From Fidelibacterota bacterium (lineage in GTDB: Bacteria > Fidelibacterota > Marinisomatia > SCGC-AAA003-L08 > JACNLC01), in assembly GCA_013204025.1 (NCBI GenBank), contig JABMOW010000104.1, positions 54,801 to 118,800 on the forward strand: a stretch of DNA of 64,000 bases. Reading direction: 5' to 3'. The position numbers were made by a program, and so were the translations under genes. Below are positions 30,926-41,484 of this stretch, in pieces. Below the pieces are notes generated by a model. The model was given only the letters and a program-made list of their open reading frames with translations. It searched no databases and was not told the DNA's origin. Positions within the stretch are counted from its first letter, which is position 1; each line of letters opens with the position of its first letter.

Positions 30926-31939
30926 TTACAAAATGCTCTCAAAAATGGTTGCAGCTTTTTCCCAAGAATAATTCTTTTCCACAAAATCTCTCACTGATTT
31001 TCGATTCAATTGTATAGCCTTTTCAACAGCAATATATAATTTGTCATCTAGGTATCCATTCACACCATCTTTCACAAAATCTTTCGGTCCCGTCACAGGA
31101 AATGCCGCAACTGGGATACCACTGGCATTTGCTTCAATCATAACAATTCCAAATGTGTCGGTCATTGATGGAAAAACAAAAACATCAGAATTTGCATAGA
31201 CCCTTGCTAACTCCTCTCCGGTTTTGTAACCCAGAAATAAAGTATTGGGATGGTTGTATTTTTTTTCTAAATGAAGGCGAGCCGGACCATCACCAACGAC
31301 TATTTTTCTATACAATGTATTGGGAAGGGAAAGAAACGCTTCCAAATTTTTTTCGATGCTGATTCTCCCAACATATAACAGGAGAGGAAGACTTTGACTA
31401 TGATAATCAATCGTTCGTTTTGAGGGGTGAAATAGTTCCAGATCGACTCCTCTTCCCCAGACCACCAAATTTTTATGACGGATTCGTTTGAAAAGTTCCT
31501 CCTTCATGGATGGTGTTGTTACTAAAACTGCCTTACTCGTTTTATGTAACCATTTCATATACCAATATCCCCAAGCGACATTGAACCATGGGTATCTGGA
31601 TTTAATATACTCAGGGGTTTTGGTATGATATGATGAAGAGTAGTGCATCTTATTAAAATGACAGAAAATCTTTGTAGCTACCCCGAGTGTACCTTCAGTT
31701 GCCACATGAATTGCATCAGGTTTGAGTTTCTTTATGATCCTGCCTACTTCCCAATTATTCCAGGGTAATCGTATCTCTGAGTATGTAATAAGTGGGAACG
31801 TTTTCAGTCCCGGCCATTGGGGACTTAAAAATATCACCTCATGTCCCTTCTTTTCCAACTCCTTTCCGGTATGTTCCAGCGTCCTGACAACTCCGTTAAT
31901 TAACGGATGCCAGGAATCGGTTACAATTAACACTTTCAT
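30926..31939 (-). CDS. GT4 glycosyltransferase, Agt-like (phosphate-stress glycolipid synthase candidate)
   Basis: TDSWHPLINGVVRTL, HVATEGTLGVA, SSYHTKTPEYI, FPSMTDTFGIVMIEA; overlaps PlcP-like gene. Confidence 0.85.
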   Translation of the reverse strand: MKVLIVTDSWHPLINGVVRTLEHTGKELEKKGHEVIFLSPQWPGLKTFPLITYSEIRLPWNNWEVGRIIKKLKPDAIHVATEGTLGVATKIFCHFNKMHYSSSYHTKTPEYIKSRYPWFNVAWGYWYMKWLHKTSKAVLVTTPSMKEELFKRIRHKNLVVWGRGVDLELFHPSKRTIDYHSQSLPLLLYVGRISIEKNLEAFLSLPNTLYRKIVVGDGPARLHLEKKYNHPNTLFLGYKTGEELARVYANSDVFVFPSMTDTFGIVMIEANASGIPVAAFPVTGPKDFVKDGVNGYLDDKLYIAVEKAIQLNRKSVRDFVEKNYSWEKAATIFESIL

Positions 31940-32772
31940 ATGGATCCACCCAGAAAATTAAGTTCCGGCACAACCTCATTATCAGAATCCTCGTGTCCAA
32001 TTTCAGCCCAGTAAAGTAATTGTATCAACCCAAGATCATCTTCCACAAGCGCTGTACAATTTTCTACCCAGTCTCCGCAATTATAGTATTGGACCTTTCC
32101 AATCAGTTTCTTAGCGGGTTGATGGATATGACCACAAATTACTCCGTCAGTTTTTCTCCGAAGCGCCTCTCTTGCAATAGTATGTTCAAATTCAAACATA
32201 TAACTAACAGCTCTTTTCACCTTATTTTTTACTGCGTTTGACAGCGACCAATAGGGAAGTCCAAATAATTTTCGGATACGGTTTAAATAGATATTTATCC
32301 ATATTAAAAAATTATATCCAGCGTCACCGGCAAATGTCAGCCATCGGTGGTACTGTGCAACACCATCATAAGCATCACCATGGACAATCCATAACAAGTC
32401 ACCGTTTTCGGTCTCGTGATAAGCTTCATTTACAATGCGGATATTTCCCATTTCCAGTTTATGTTCGTGAATATATTCACGAAGAAATTCATCATGATTC
32501 CCTGGAATGTAAATAACTTTTGTATTTTCTTTCTCTGCTTTTCGTATGAACCGCCTGATTATCCGATTGTGTAACGAAGGCCAGAACAAACCTTGTCTCA
32601 TTCTCCATCCGTCAATAATGTCTCCAACAAGATACAAATATTCGCAGGTGTGTTCCTTTAAAAACGCATTCAGATGAGCGGCTTTGCAGCCTTTTGTCCC
32701 CAGATGTACATCTGAAATCCAGATTGCCCGATAGTGCTGCATATTAATAATCAGTCCCTTTCGTTGAAACAA
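31936..32772 (-). CDS. PlcP-like metallophosphoesterase (LpxH-superfamily; lipid-remodelling phospholipase C candidate)
   Basis: ISDVHLGTKGCKA, YLVGDIIDGWRMR, YIPGNHDEFLREY, VHGDAYD, VICGHIHQPA, YNCGDWVENCTAL. Confidence 0.85.
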   Translation of the reverse strand: MFQRKGLIINMQHYRAIWISDVHLGTKGCKAAHLNAFLKEHTCEYLYLVGDIIDGWRMRQGLFWPSLHNRIIRRFIRKAEKENTKVIYIPGNHDEFLREYIHEHKLEMGNIRIVNEAYHETENGDLLWIVHGDAYDGVAQYHRWLTFAGDAGYNFLIWINIYLNRIRKLFGLPYWSLSNAVKNKVKRAVSYMFEFEHTIAREALRRKTDGVICGHIHQPAKKLIGKVQYYNCGDWVENCTALVEDDLGLIQLLYWAEIGHEDSDNEVVPELNFLGGSI

Positions 32773-32780
32773 TTTTTAAA

Positions 32781-32813
32781 AAAGAAAGGGCGGAACCGAA
32801 GTCCCGCCCTTTT
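32781..32813 (-). terminator. rho-independent terminator of the downstream-secreted-protein gene
   Basis: aaagggcgggacttcggttccgcccttt-cttttt on the reverse strand. Confidence 0.85.
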
Positions 32814-32842
32814 GCGCCAGACAAGACACATGGAACGAATTA

Positions 32843-34861
32843 TTATTTTACCAACATAATTTTCTGGGTGAGTGTTTTCTGACCGGATATTAACCGTACA
32901 AGATATGCACCGCTTGCATACCGGGTCGCATTCCAGGTTACATCATATTGGCCGGCAGAAATACTGCCATTTACCAAAGTTTCGACCAATCTCCCCTGAA
33001 GGTCAAACACGGAAATATTTACATTCCCAGATACCGGAACTGAATACCCAATGCTGGTTGAGGGATTAAATGGATTCGGGTACGCAGGGTTTAACGTAAA
33101 TGTTTGAGGCACATCGGTGTTTACCGGGATATAATTACTGCTCCCGGCTGCCAAAATATTTACAACCTCAAATTGGTCCTGAGTAGTAAAGAGCTGTCCG
33201 GCTTCAGGCAGCACCATGATGATCATTGTATGTTCACCGATGGTCTTGTAGTCGGCGAGGAATGCATTCTGCAATTCCAGCGAAAACCCGGTAGGATGGA
33301 CAAGTTCGATTTGCACGGCACCCACCCTGCCGTTAGTATTCATGGCTAGTCCCGTGGAATTCTTTTGAATCTGGACATCTGTCGCCAATTCTCCTCTGGT
33401 CGCATAATTCAAGATCCAGTCGACCATTATGACAATGTCCAAAATGTCTAAAGCGCCGTCAGAATTCACATCAGCGGCAATGTAGGCATCTCCAGAAATG
33501 GTGTTCGTACCCAGTATATGACCTATAGCGGCAACCACATCCAAAACATCCAGACTGCCATCCTGGTTCGCATCTCCGTCAGCGATCGGCCCGGCACCCA
33601 GTCTATTCATCTCATCCAACCAACTGTAACCGCTCAACCATAGATCGGTACCAAAGGCGCCTTTAAAGTCAGCGCTGACAAAAAAATCATCTGGTTCAAT
33701 GACGTCAATATTATTAAATAACGGACTAGACGTATTTGCGGGTCTTGGGTCGATGATACCGCCGGTTTCGCGACCGTCCATTGATCTGAACAGGGGATCT
33801 TCTTCCAGTGCAGTAAAACCGTAGTCCCCGCCAAACTGACCATCAGGGCAATCCCATATAACAGTATTAGGACTCACATATAATGAATCAGGGATCAGGT
33901 TTAAAGTGGCTTCATCGGTGATACGGATTCCCAGACTTTTACCTTCTGCAATAACCAGATTACGAAAATCACCACCTGTCCCTTCACGCAGACGGATCAT
34001 CTGATCATTATCTGCCGATGCACCACTGCCGGAACCTACAAGCGTTACATTATAAAACTGAGGATATGAACGGGGTTGACTGTTCATATTACCATTTGTT
34101 TTATTGTCCATCTCAAATCCTCGGTTGCCGTCCTGCTCACCAATCATCCCAAACAGGAATTGTCCCCGCCCCTGATAGCCTTCATCCGTGTCAAACATAT
34201 CATCACCAACGAATAAAACAGACAAGTGACTTACATCAACTGTACCGCCAAAGAATTCAAAACCGTCATCGAGATTCCAGGCTACTTCGCAATGATCTAC
34301 GATTGTTCCCCGACCCACACCGCCAAAGGAGATACCGTTAATTTCGTTACCTTCGCCAATGGCACTGCCTCCGTACCATACTCTCACATACCGCAGGATG
34401 CCCGAAGAGTCATCCGGGTCATTACCACCAAACGGAATACCAAACAGACCTTCAATGAAATCTTCTCCTCCTTCAGCACTGATGGGTGCATTACCAAGAA
34501 TGATAAGACCACCCCAGGTACCACGCTGTGGAAGCTGTTCTTCCGGTAAGGCTGAAGTGAAGGTGATAGGCAGATCAGCTGTTCCATCTGCGATGATCTG
34601 ACCGCCACGAAGAACAACCAGTGCAGGTGCCAGTCCATTGCCGTCATCCGGCATGGCTTTGATAGTCGTACCCGCTTCTATCGTCAGGGTTACACCGGGT
34701 TGTACAAATGTCTGACCTACCAGATAATATTCTGTGTTTGAAGTCCAGGTTACATCGGCTGTAATATCGCCGCTGATATTGACCTGAGCTGTAAGAGAAC
34801 TCATAATTCCAAGCAGGCCTAACGAAGCAAGTGTGATCAGGCGTTTAACTAATGACATCAT
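32843..34861 (-). CDS. secreted protein with dockerin-like repeats and C-terminal sorting domain
   Basis: Signal peptide; GDANQDGSLDVLDVV and ADVNSDGALDILDIV; NPAYPNPFNPSTSIGY...TQKIMLVK*. Confidence 0.85.
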   Translation of the reverse strand: MMSLVKRLITLASLGLLGIMSSLTAQVNISGDITADVTWTSNTEYYLVGQTFVQPGVTLTIEAGTTIKAMPDDGNGLAPALVVLRGGQIIADGTADLPITFTSALPEEQLPQRGTWGGLIILGNAPISAEGGEDFIEGLFGIPFGGNDPDDSSGILRYVRVWYGGSAIGEGNEINGISFGGVGRGTIVDHCEVAWNLDDGFEFFGGTVDVSHLSVLFVGDDMFDTDEGYQGRGQFLFGMIGEQDGNRGFEMDNKTNGNMNSQPRSYPQFYNVTLVGSGSGASADNDQMIRLREGTGGDFRNLVIAEGKSLGIRITDEATLNLIPDSLYVSPNTVIWDCPDGQFGGDYGFTALEEDPLFRSMDGRETGGIIDPRPANTSSPLFNNIDVIEPDDFFVSADFKGAFGTDLWLSGYSWLDEMNRLGAGPIADGDANQDGSLDVLDVVAAIGHILGTNTISGDAYIAADVNSDGALDILDIVIMVDWILNYATRGELATDVQIQKNSTGLAMNTNGRVGAVQIELVHPTGFSLELQNAFLADYKTIGEHTMIIMVLPEAGQLFTTQDQFEVVNILAAGSSNYIPVNTDVPQTFTLNPAYPNPFNPSTSIGYSVPVSGNVNISVFDLQGRLVETLVNGSISAGQYDVTWNATRYASGAYLVRLISGQKTLTQKIMLVK

Positions 34862-34933
34862 TTAAATCCTTTATTTTTTTGATGCTGTGTTGTTTTTGTT
34901 TTGAAAACCTGCTGGATAATTTTATCATGTGTC

Positions 34934-37900
34934 CTATTTTATCAGATCATATGAAATATCAAAACTGAACGTTGTCCCTGGTTTCCAATTTCGGGTGACA
35001 AGCAACCGGTTATTTCCCCCGGGGTCTGTCATTCCAAATTTGTGGACCGAATCCAGCAGATTCTTACCTTTCAGAGCAAGTCTGAAGTTTTTCCCGACTC
35101 TTTTCCCGAGTACGAGATCCAAAGCGTGAAATGGATATTCATATTCATCCTCCAATTGTCCGGCTCCCAGATAGGCAAGCCGTTTTGAGAACGTATTAAA
35201 AGCGATGTTGAAATCCCAACCAGTATGATATTGAAAATATAGACTGGCATTTAAAACGATGTCGGACTGTCCCTGTAATGGTCGTTTCAGGCTGGCTGAA
35301 GCATTCCGGGTTTCTACCCGACCATTATTATAGATCACCACGTTACTGTCTGAAATTGCCTGGGACTTTGTATAAATAGCATTGAAATTGAATGTGCTCA
35401 ATCCTTTTGTAATTGGCAGTATGGGTAATTTTATTACTGATTCAAATTCAATCCCCCGTGACCAACCGGATAGTGCATTCTGCCAGGTCTGATAGTATTT
35501 ATCGTCTGTTTGTTTAATCAGCGAGACTTCAATGGGATTTGTAAAGGATTTGGCAAATACGCCCACTGAAACCATTTGTGATGCCGTGGGATACCATTCC
35601 CATCGCATGTCATAATTCCGGATGCTGGTGGTCTTTAGATAAATATTGCCGATGGAGCGTTGACCTCCATGGAATTCAACGTAGGGATAAGGGGCTATTT
35701 CCCTGAATTCCGGACGTACCACCGTCTTGGAAATGGACAAACGAAGCTGTGATTTCCCTGAAGTATTGATCATGACTGATAATGATGGCAGCATGTCATT
35801 GGTATGTAACCGCGATGAAAGTGGTACTTTTCTTGACAGCATCAATGTGGTGTCAATATCAGCATTATTGATCATCAAAGTGGTATCCACCGGAACAACC
35901 GATGTGATCATAGCCGACTCTCCGGTCACAGGGTTGAAAGGCAGTAACTTCAGGTCATATTTCTCATTGCGGACACCAAAGATCACATCCCCAACTGATT
36001 TCTTTATCAATGGAACAGTAGCCATGGCGTACCCGGCATAGATCTTTTCTGATGCGTGATAGGCATTTTGATTGATGTCATCCTGGTTTTCAAGAAGGAT
36101 GATACCGTTGTGAGATGATGTGTCCTGTTCTGCATTATAAGAATAAAAATGATCCTCGTTTAAAAACCACATCATGGAATCTTCGCTGGTAATCTCGCGC
36201 CAGTCAGCAGGAATAGCTGTTGACCAGGGAGTACTCTCATTATAGTAATCGTAGGTGAATATCCGTTTTGAAAAGGTTCGTTCACGTAAATCGGAGCGAA
36301 ATCCAAATTTGAGCTTTACCTGTCCTTCCAATACATAATCCATTGATGTAGTGTTAGCCGTTTCCCAACCACCGGAAAAATACCGATAACCCGGAGCCAG
36401 ATAACTGGTATGCATCAGGTTATATCCGATAATCGGGTCACCAATTGTACCATCGTTTTGAAAATCCAGATCATAATAGTGGTCTTTTCGATCCGGTTCA
36501 TCCAATTGTGATCGACTATCACTATAAAGGACTTCAATTGAGCTGTGCTGAAACCATGAGATACGGATTGGATCATTGACCCTAGTACGCAATGAGGTGC
36601 TTCTGATACTCTTTTCCTGATATGGGTGGGACATGAGTAAACCGGCCGGGTTATCCAGATCATAGACCGTTCCGATCACATACTTGATTTCGTCCTTGCT
36701 GCTGTGGGTGTAGATCGAATTAAAATCCACTTTGATCTTTTCACGCCATTTGATCCCGGCACTGGCACTCAAACCCAGGTTAGTGTTATATGAAGAACTG
36801 CTAATGTCCAATGTTTCATCTACAGCCATACTGTCTTCACTGACCCGAGTTAACATATTTCGATGATTTGAGGTATATTCGTAGTTATTAGAGAAGGAAC
36901 CCAGCGTATAAAATCCGTATTCCAGATCGTCATTAATTGTCCAGTTATTTCCCCCGCTTACACCTATGCTCAAGGGGATGCCAGGATCAGCTTTGTGAAA
37001 TTGATAATTCGTTTTGAATGATCTGGCCATATCACCCAGATAACTTCGGTACATTTTGATTCGCCTTACCTGTTCCGATGTAGTAATAAAGAGGTTTAAG
37101 GGATCATTATCCGGTCGGTCTGGATATGCCAGAATATCCAGTTCAGGATGAAAATCATCTGGTATTTGATAAAAATAAAAATTACTTTGTCTCGGTAATG
37201 GCTGATCTGTGGGTATCCTACCGGGCAATGCACGAACACCATTATCAAATCCGAAAAATTCAGAACTTCCGGATAAATCGTTACGAAGATACCGAGCTAC
37301 ATTTAAAGTGCTGTTATTCCCAAGTGATGCCTTGGTGTTAAAGGTATATCCATCAGGATAAGATTTGGTTCGGATGTCCACAATTCCACCCGCGAATGCA
37401 CCCGGCAGATCGGGGGTAAAAGACTTAAATACATTGATCTTTTCGATTAATGCCGAACTGAACAAGTTCAATGGAATCGACTTCCGGTCAGGATCGGGAC
37501 TGGGAACGCTCACTTGGTTCAATAGCGTACTGGAATATCGTTCACCCAACCCACGGATAATCACCTGTTTATCATCTACCACGGTGACTCCGGTAATGCG
37601 CTTAAGGACTTGTCCGGCATTGGAATCTCCGGATTTTCGGATCTCCGCAGCGCTGAAACTGCTCATGATGGACTCCGTCTGCCGCTGTTCAAGTATCCGG
37701 TTGATCTCACCGTCCCGTTTGGCAGTAGCTTGTACTTTGACCTCATTACCCTGGATGGGGGCTGAATCGAGCATGATGACGAGTGGGGTAATCTCACCAG
37801 AACGTACATTAATCTCCGATAGAATTTTATCGGTATACCCGATATAGGTAACCCGGATTTCATAAATACCCGGATTGATTGAATCTATAATAAATTTTCC

Positions 37901-38071
37901 ATCTGAATCCGTGGCAATGCCAATATTGGTACCGTAGATCCAGACATTGGCTCCGATAACAGGAGAATTGGTTTCAGCATCCGTCACCAGACCATTTATT
38001 CGTCCCATGGTCTGGGCAAATGAGAATCCGATTACGAGGATGATGATAAGTATCGTTTTTTTCATTTTCAC
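34934..38071 (-). CDS. TonB-dependent receptor with N-terminal carboxypeptidase-regulatory-like domain
   Basis: 1045 aa; GRINGLVTDAETNSPVIGANV, plug VIIRGLGERYSSTLLN, C-terminal barrel FSFDISYDLIK. Confidence 0.93.
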   Translation of the reverse strand: MKMKKTILIIILVIGFSFAQTMGRINGLVTDAETNSPVIGANVWIYGTNIGIATDSDGKFIIDSINPGIYEIRVTYIGYTDKILSEINVRSGEITPLVIMLDSAPIQGNEVKVQATAKRDGEINRILEQRQTESIMSSFSAAEIRKSGDSNAGQVLKRITGVTVVDDKQVIIRGLGERYSSTLLNQVSVPSPDPDRKSIPLNLFSSALIEKINVFKSFTPDLPGAFAGGIVDIRTKSYPDGYTFNTKASLGNNSTLNVARYLRNDLSGSSEFFGFDNGVRALPGRIPTDQPLPRQSNFYFYQIPDDFHPELDILAYPDRPDNDPLNLFITTSEQVRRIKMYRSYLGDMARSFKTNYQFHKADPGIPLSIGVSGGNNWTINDDLEYGFYTLGSFSNNYEYTSNHRNMLTRVSEDSMAVDETLDISSSSYNTNLGLSASAGIKWREKIKVDFNSIYTHSSKDEIKYVIGTVYDLDNPAGLLMSHPYQEKSIRSTSLRTRVNDPIRISWFQHSSIEVLYSDSRSQLDEPDRKDHYYDLDFQNDGTIGDPIIGYNLMHTSYLAPGYRYFSGGWETANTTSMDYVLEGQVKLKFGFRSDLRERTFSKRIFTYDYYNESTPWSTAIPADWREITSEDSMMWFLNEDHFYSYNAEQDTSSHNGIILLENQDDINQNAYHASEKIYAGYAMATVPLIKKSVGDVIFGVRNEKYDLKLLPFNPVTGESAMITSVVPVDTTLMINNADIDTTLMLSRKVPLSSRLHTNDMLPSLSVMINTSGKSQLRLSISKTVVRPEFREIAPYPYVEFHGGQRSIGNIYLKTTSIRNYDMRWEWYPTASQMVSVGVFAKSFTNPIEVSLIKQTDDKYYQTWQNALSGWSRGIEFESVIKLPILPITKGLSTFNFNAIYTKSQAISDSNVVIYNNGRVETRNASASLKRPLQGQSDIVLNASLYFQYHTGWDFNIAFNTFSKRLAYLGAGQLEDEYEYPFHALDLVLGKRVGKNFRLALKGKNLLDSVHKFGMTDPGGNNRLLVTRNWKPGTTFSFDISYDLIK

Positions 38072-38218
38072 TGGCTCCTAATGTCTTGTTTGTCTGGTAG
38101 CCGGTGAACCATTTATGATAAATTTTTTATTAAATCAGGTTCGCCGTGCGCACAAGTTTACCCAGCGATTGTTAGGATAGTATTAGGATTCGGCTAGAAA
38201 ATGATAAGAGGGAGAAGT

Positions 38219-40081
38219 TTAATTTTGTGGCAGATGGATTGTGAACGTACTACCTTCACCAAAACGACTTTCAACGGAGACTGTCCCCAGGTGAACGTGA
38301 GCGATATGTTTGACAATGGATAATCCAAGTCCGGTGCCACCCTGCTTGCGACTGCGGCCTTTATCCACTCGATAGAAACGTTCGAATAAACGGGGGAGAT
38401 GCACGTCATCAATACCGCATCCCTGATCGCGGACAGATAGAAGGACTTCACCATCTTTGGTCTTAAGTGAAACGGTAATGTCAGTTCCTTCTTCGCTATA
38501 TTTGAGAGCATTATCGATAAGATTCACAACCGCCTGCTGGATCAAACTGGTATTGATGCGAGCCGATATACATTCATCCGCCATCACGGATAACCGAATA
38601 TTTTTCTGCTCTGCCTGCATATGACTGTCTTGGATAGCAAGATCAATGATTGGTTTCAAAGGTGTTGCATCCAACGCAATGTCTTCATTTTCTTCCTGTT
38701 GTTCGATCTGAGATAATTCCAATAAATCATTAACAATCGCATTTAATCGATCTGACTGCCGAACAACGATCTCAAGAAATTTTTTCGCGTCTGGTGAATT
38801 GAGCAGGTCAGCTTCCATCAGGGTATCGGCGGAACCTTTAATTGACGTAATAGGTGTTTTCAGCTCATGGGAAACATTTGCAACGAAGTCTCTGCGCATA
38901 TTTTCCAGACGTTTCAGTTGAGTGATATCATCAAAGACGATCAATGCACCGATGCGCTTCCCTTCCGAATTATTGAGGACTGTTCCCTGTGTTTTGAGAT
39001 ATTTTTCGGTAGAATCGGAAAAAATAAGTTCTTTTTCCACATAGGCATTATCAGATAAAACCTGTCTGATAAATTGGATAAACCCTGTATTTCTTATTAC
39101 TTCGTGGACGGCTTTACCGATCACCTTCGTTTCGGTTATTTGGAATAATTCTGCCGCTGCGTTGTTTAGGCTCAAAATGCATTCTTGGGTGTCGACGGCT
39201 AGAACACCCTCAACCATGCTGGAGAGAACGGCATCCCGTTCATTTCTCTCATTTAGGATAGTTTTTATTCGTCCATCCAACTGAGAAGCCATGCGGTTCA
39301 ATGAGTCGGCAAGTCCACCGATTTCCTCCGTTTCGTAAATGGTCAATCGATTGGAAAAATCTCCACTTGCGAACCGTTCTGCGCCTTCCTGCATTTGTTT
39401 CAAAGGAAAGGCGATTCGTCGCGAAACCACTAAACTGATGGCGGAAACGATTAAAATGATGATCACCCCTCCAAAAAGAACCTTCCTTCGGATTTCGTCT
39501 ATCGTCAGTTGAAGAAATGTGATTGGGAATGAACTGCGAACAATGATGGGAGTGCTGCCAATAGTCACAGGGATTGCCAGGTATAACATGTCTTGTCCCA
39601 GCGTAAAACTGTATCGTTTTGCGGTCCCAATGCCCTCACGTAATGCGGCATGCACTTCGGGGCGTGTACCGTGATTATCCATGGTCGCCGGACTCTCTTC
39701 AGAATCCCCCAGCACGTTACCGTTTTGAGCAATAAGGGTGATGCGAGTATCGGTCAATTGACCGAGTTTGATACATAACTCGGTTAGCTCATCCATATTG
39801 GTTAATAGTGATTCGGAAACGACTTCACTTACCAGTAGCGCACGGGAGCGGAGTTCTTTCGTTTTTTCCTGATAGTAAAAATCATCAATCGTATGAATCG
39901 CCAACCAAGCTAAGACAAAAACCGCCACAACGGTGATGACCAGATAGGTGGGGAAGAGTTGATATATCAGTTTTTTAGGCAATGATCTGTCAGTATGTTT
40001 TCTCGCTGAACCGATATCCAACGCCACGAATGGTTTCAATATATTTTCCAGCGGACCCCAGTTTTTTGCGCAAGCCCACAA
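38219..40081 (-). CDS. phoR: PhoR-like sensor histidine kinase (HAMP-PAS-HisKA-HATPase)
   Basis: FVANVSHELKTPITSIKGSADTL, GGTGLGLSIVKHIA; 3' of PhoB-like gene; true start probably internal. Confidence 0.88.
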   Translation of the reverse strand: MWACAKNWGPLENILKPFVALDIGSARKHTDRSLPKKLIYQLFPTYLVITVVAVFVLAWLAIHTIDDFYYQEKTKELRSRALLVSEVVSESLLTNMDELTELCIKLGQLTDTRITLIAQNGNVLGDSEESPATMDNHGTRPEVHAALREGIGTAKRYSFTLGQDMLYLAIPVTIGSTPIIVRSSFPITFLQLTIDEIRRKVLFGGVIIILIVSAISLVVSRRIAFPLKQMQEGAERFASGDFSNRLTIYETEEIGGLADSLNRMASQLDGRIKTILNERNERDAVLSSMVEGVLAVDTQECILSLNNAAAELFQITETKVIGKAVHEVIRNTGFIQFIRQVLSDNAYVEKELIFSDSTEKYLKTQGTVLNNSEGKRIGALIVFDDITQLKRLENMRRDFVANVSHELKTPITSIKGSADTLMEADLLNSPDAKKFLEIVVRQSDRLNAIVNDLLELSQIEQQEENEDIALDATPLKPIIDLAIQDSHMQAEQKNIRLSVMADECISARINTSLIQQAVVNLIDNALKYSEEGTDITVSLKTKDGEVLLSVRDQGCGIDDVHLPRLFERFYRVDKGRSRKQGGTGLGLSIVKHIAHVHLGTVSVESRFGEGSTFTIHLPQN

Positions 40082-40700
40082 ATTGAAAATCTACCGAACG
40101 TTCGGTCACAAAATAATTATCGCCTCGAACGGCATCAATAATCTGATTTCGCGTAAAAACAAGCCCTGGATGACTCATAAGCAGATGAAGGATTTGAAAT
40201 TCTGAAAACGTCAGATCAAGAGGGTTATCCTCAACCCTCACTTCCCTTCGCTTGGGGTCAATAGCCAAGGATTCCCGAACGATCGTCTCATCATCAGTAC
40301 CGGGAGCTTCAGATTGACGCCGTAAAAGAGCCTGGATGCGTGCAATCAGGACGGACATACTGAATGGTTTGGTCACATAGTCATCTGCTCCCAATTCCAA
40401 ACCATGTACAATATCCGATTCATCCCCTTTTGCCGTCAGCATCAAAATAGGGATTTGAGAAGTTGTAGTATCATTTTTGAGAATCCGGCAAACATCCAAC
40501 CCATCGATCTCGGGCAGCATCAAATCAAGCACCAATAGATCTGGTGCCTCGGTACGAATATGTTTTAATGCTTTTTCGCCGCTATCCACACAGGTAACTC
40601 GGAATCCTTTTTTCTCCACATTATATCGAATCAGCTCAAGGATATCTTCTTCGTCATCCACGACCAAAATATGTCTGTCGGTTGAAATTGACTTATTCAT
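39990..40700 (-). CDS. phoB: PhoB-like response regulator (REC + winged helix)
   Basis: ILVVDDEEDILELIRYNVEKKGF, LVLDLMLPEIDGLDVC, C-terminal OmpR/PhoB domain VRGDNYFVTERSVDFQFVGLRKKLG. Confidence 0.9.
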   Translation of the reverse strand: MNKSISTDRHILVVDDEEDILELIRYNVEKKGFRVTCVDSGEKALKHIRTEAPDLLVLDLMLPEIDGLDVCRILKNDTTTSQIPILMLTAKGDESDIVHGLELGADDYVTKPFSMSVLIARIQALLRRQSEAPGTDDETIVRESLAIDPKRREVRVEDNPLDLTFSEFQILHLLMSHPGLVFTRNQIIDAVRGDNYFVTERSVDFQFVGLRKKLGSAGKYIETIRGVGYRFSEKTY

Positions 40701-40763
40701 TGGGGAAAGTTAATCTTTTTCTATTAGAAATGTGTTAGAATTTCGATCGGTGTCTATGATAAT

Positions 40764-41183
40764 TCAATTATTGACCTTTATACGAATCAGGGTTTGGATA
40801 TCCTGTATATGGGATCGTTCTGACACCATGAATGATAAACCTCTGCCTTCAAGATATTTTTTTGCAGACAGTAATTCATTTTTCAAGACATCCGGAATAT
40901 CACTTTTTTCGACTTCAGACACCGCTTTATCACCGAAAATAAACACTATTTTGAAGCAGTCTTTTTCTGGGATAATAAAGCATAGATTCCGTTTCTTTAG
41001 CAGTAGCTTCAATTGCCATCCATAGTTCTTGCCGTAGAATTTCCATTCTTCGGTGATTACTCCGAACTGTTCTGTGATGTGTAAGATTACGTTTTTCAGA
41101 GCGGGATAGCTTTTCCCAAGTGTATTTTTCAGCGATGATTCCTCAGGGGGTTGGTCTTTCTGGTTAAAGATTAGGTCTGACAT
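40764..41183 (-). CDS. DUF3788-like protein
   Basis: 139 aa; WKFYGKNYGWQLKLLLKKRNLCFIIP. Confidence 0.65.
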   Translation of the reverse strand: MSDLIFNQKDQPPEESSLKNTLGKSYPALKNVILHITEQFGVITEEWKFYGKNYGWQLKLLLKKRNLCFIIPEKDCFKIVFIFGDKAVSEVEKSDIPDVLKNELLSAKKYLEGRGLSFMVSERSHIQDIQTLIRIKVNN

Positions 41184-41384
41184 ATTTTTCTCCTCTAAAC
41201 TTGACCAAATTTATACGTCTGCATGTCTTGTGACAAAAGGAATTCAGAAATTCAAGTAATTCCCGGGTTTCAAAATTTAACGGTTTTATTTTGACAGTAT
41301 TTATATTTCTCCAAGTCACAGGTCAACCACGGGACATGCGCTGATACTTGGAATCAAAATTACTATAACCCCGCATTTTAAAAA

Positions 41385-41420
41385 AAAGGGAAGTCCGCCT
41401 GATGACGAACTTCCCTTTAG
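41385..41420 (-). terminator. terminator downstream of the 889-aa secreted protein gene
   Basis: aagggaagt...acttccctt inverted repeat flanked by A/T run. Confidence 0.8.
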
Positions 41421-41484
41421 ACTTCCACTTGTCAATAATGTCCCGAATCATTCTTCAGGATATTGACTAAAGAGAGATGGCGCT

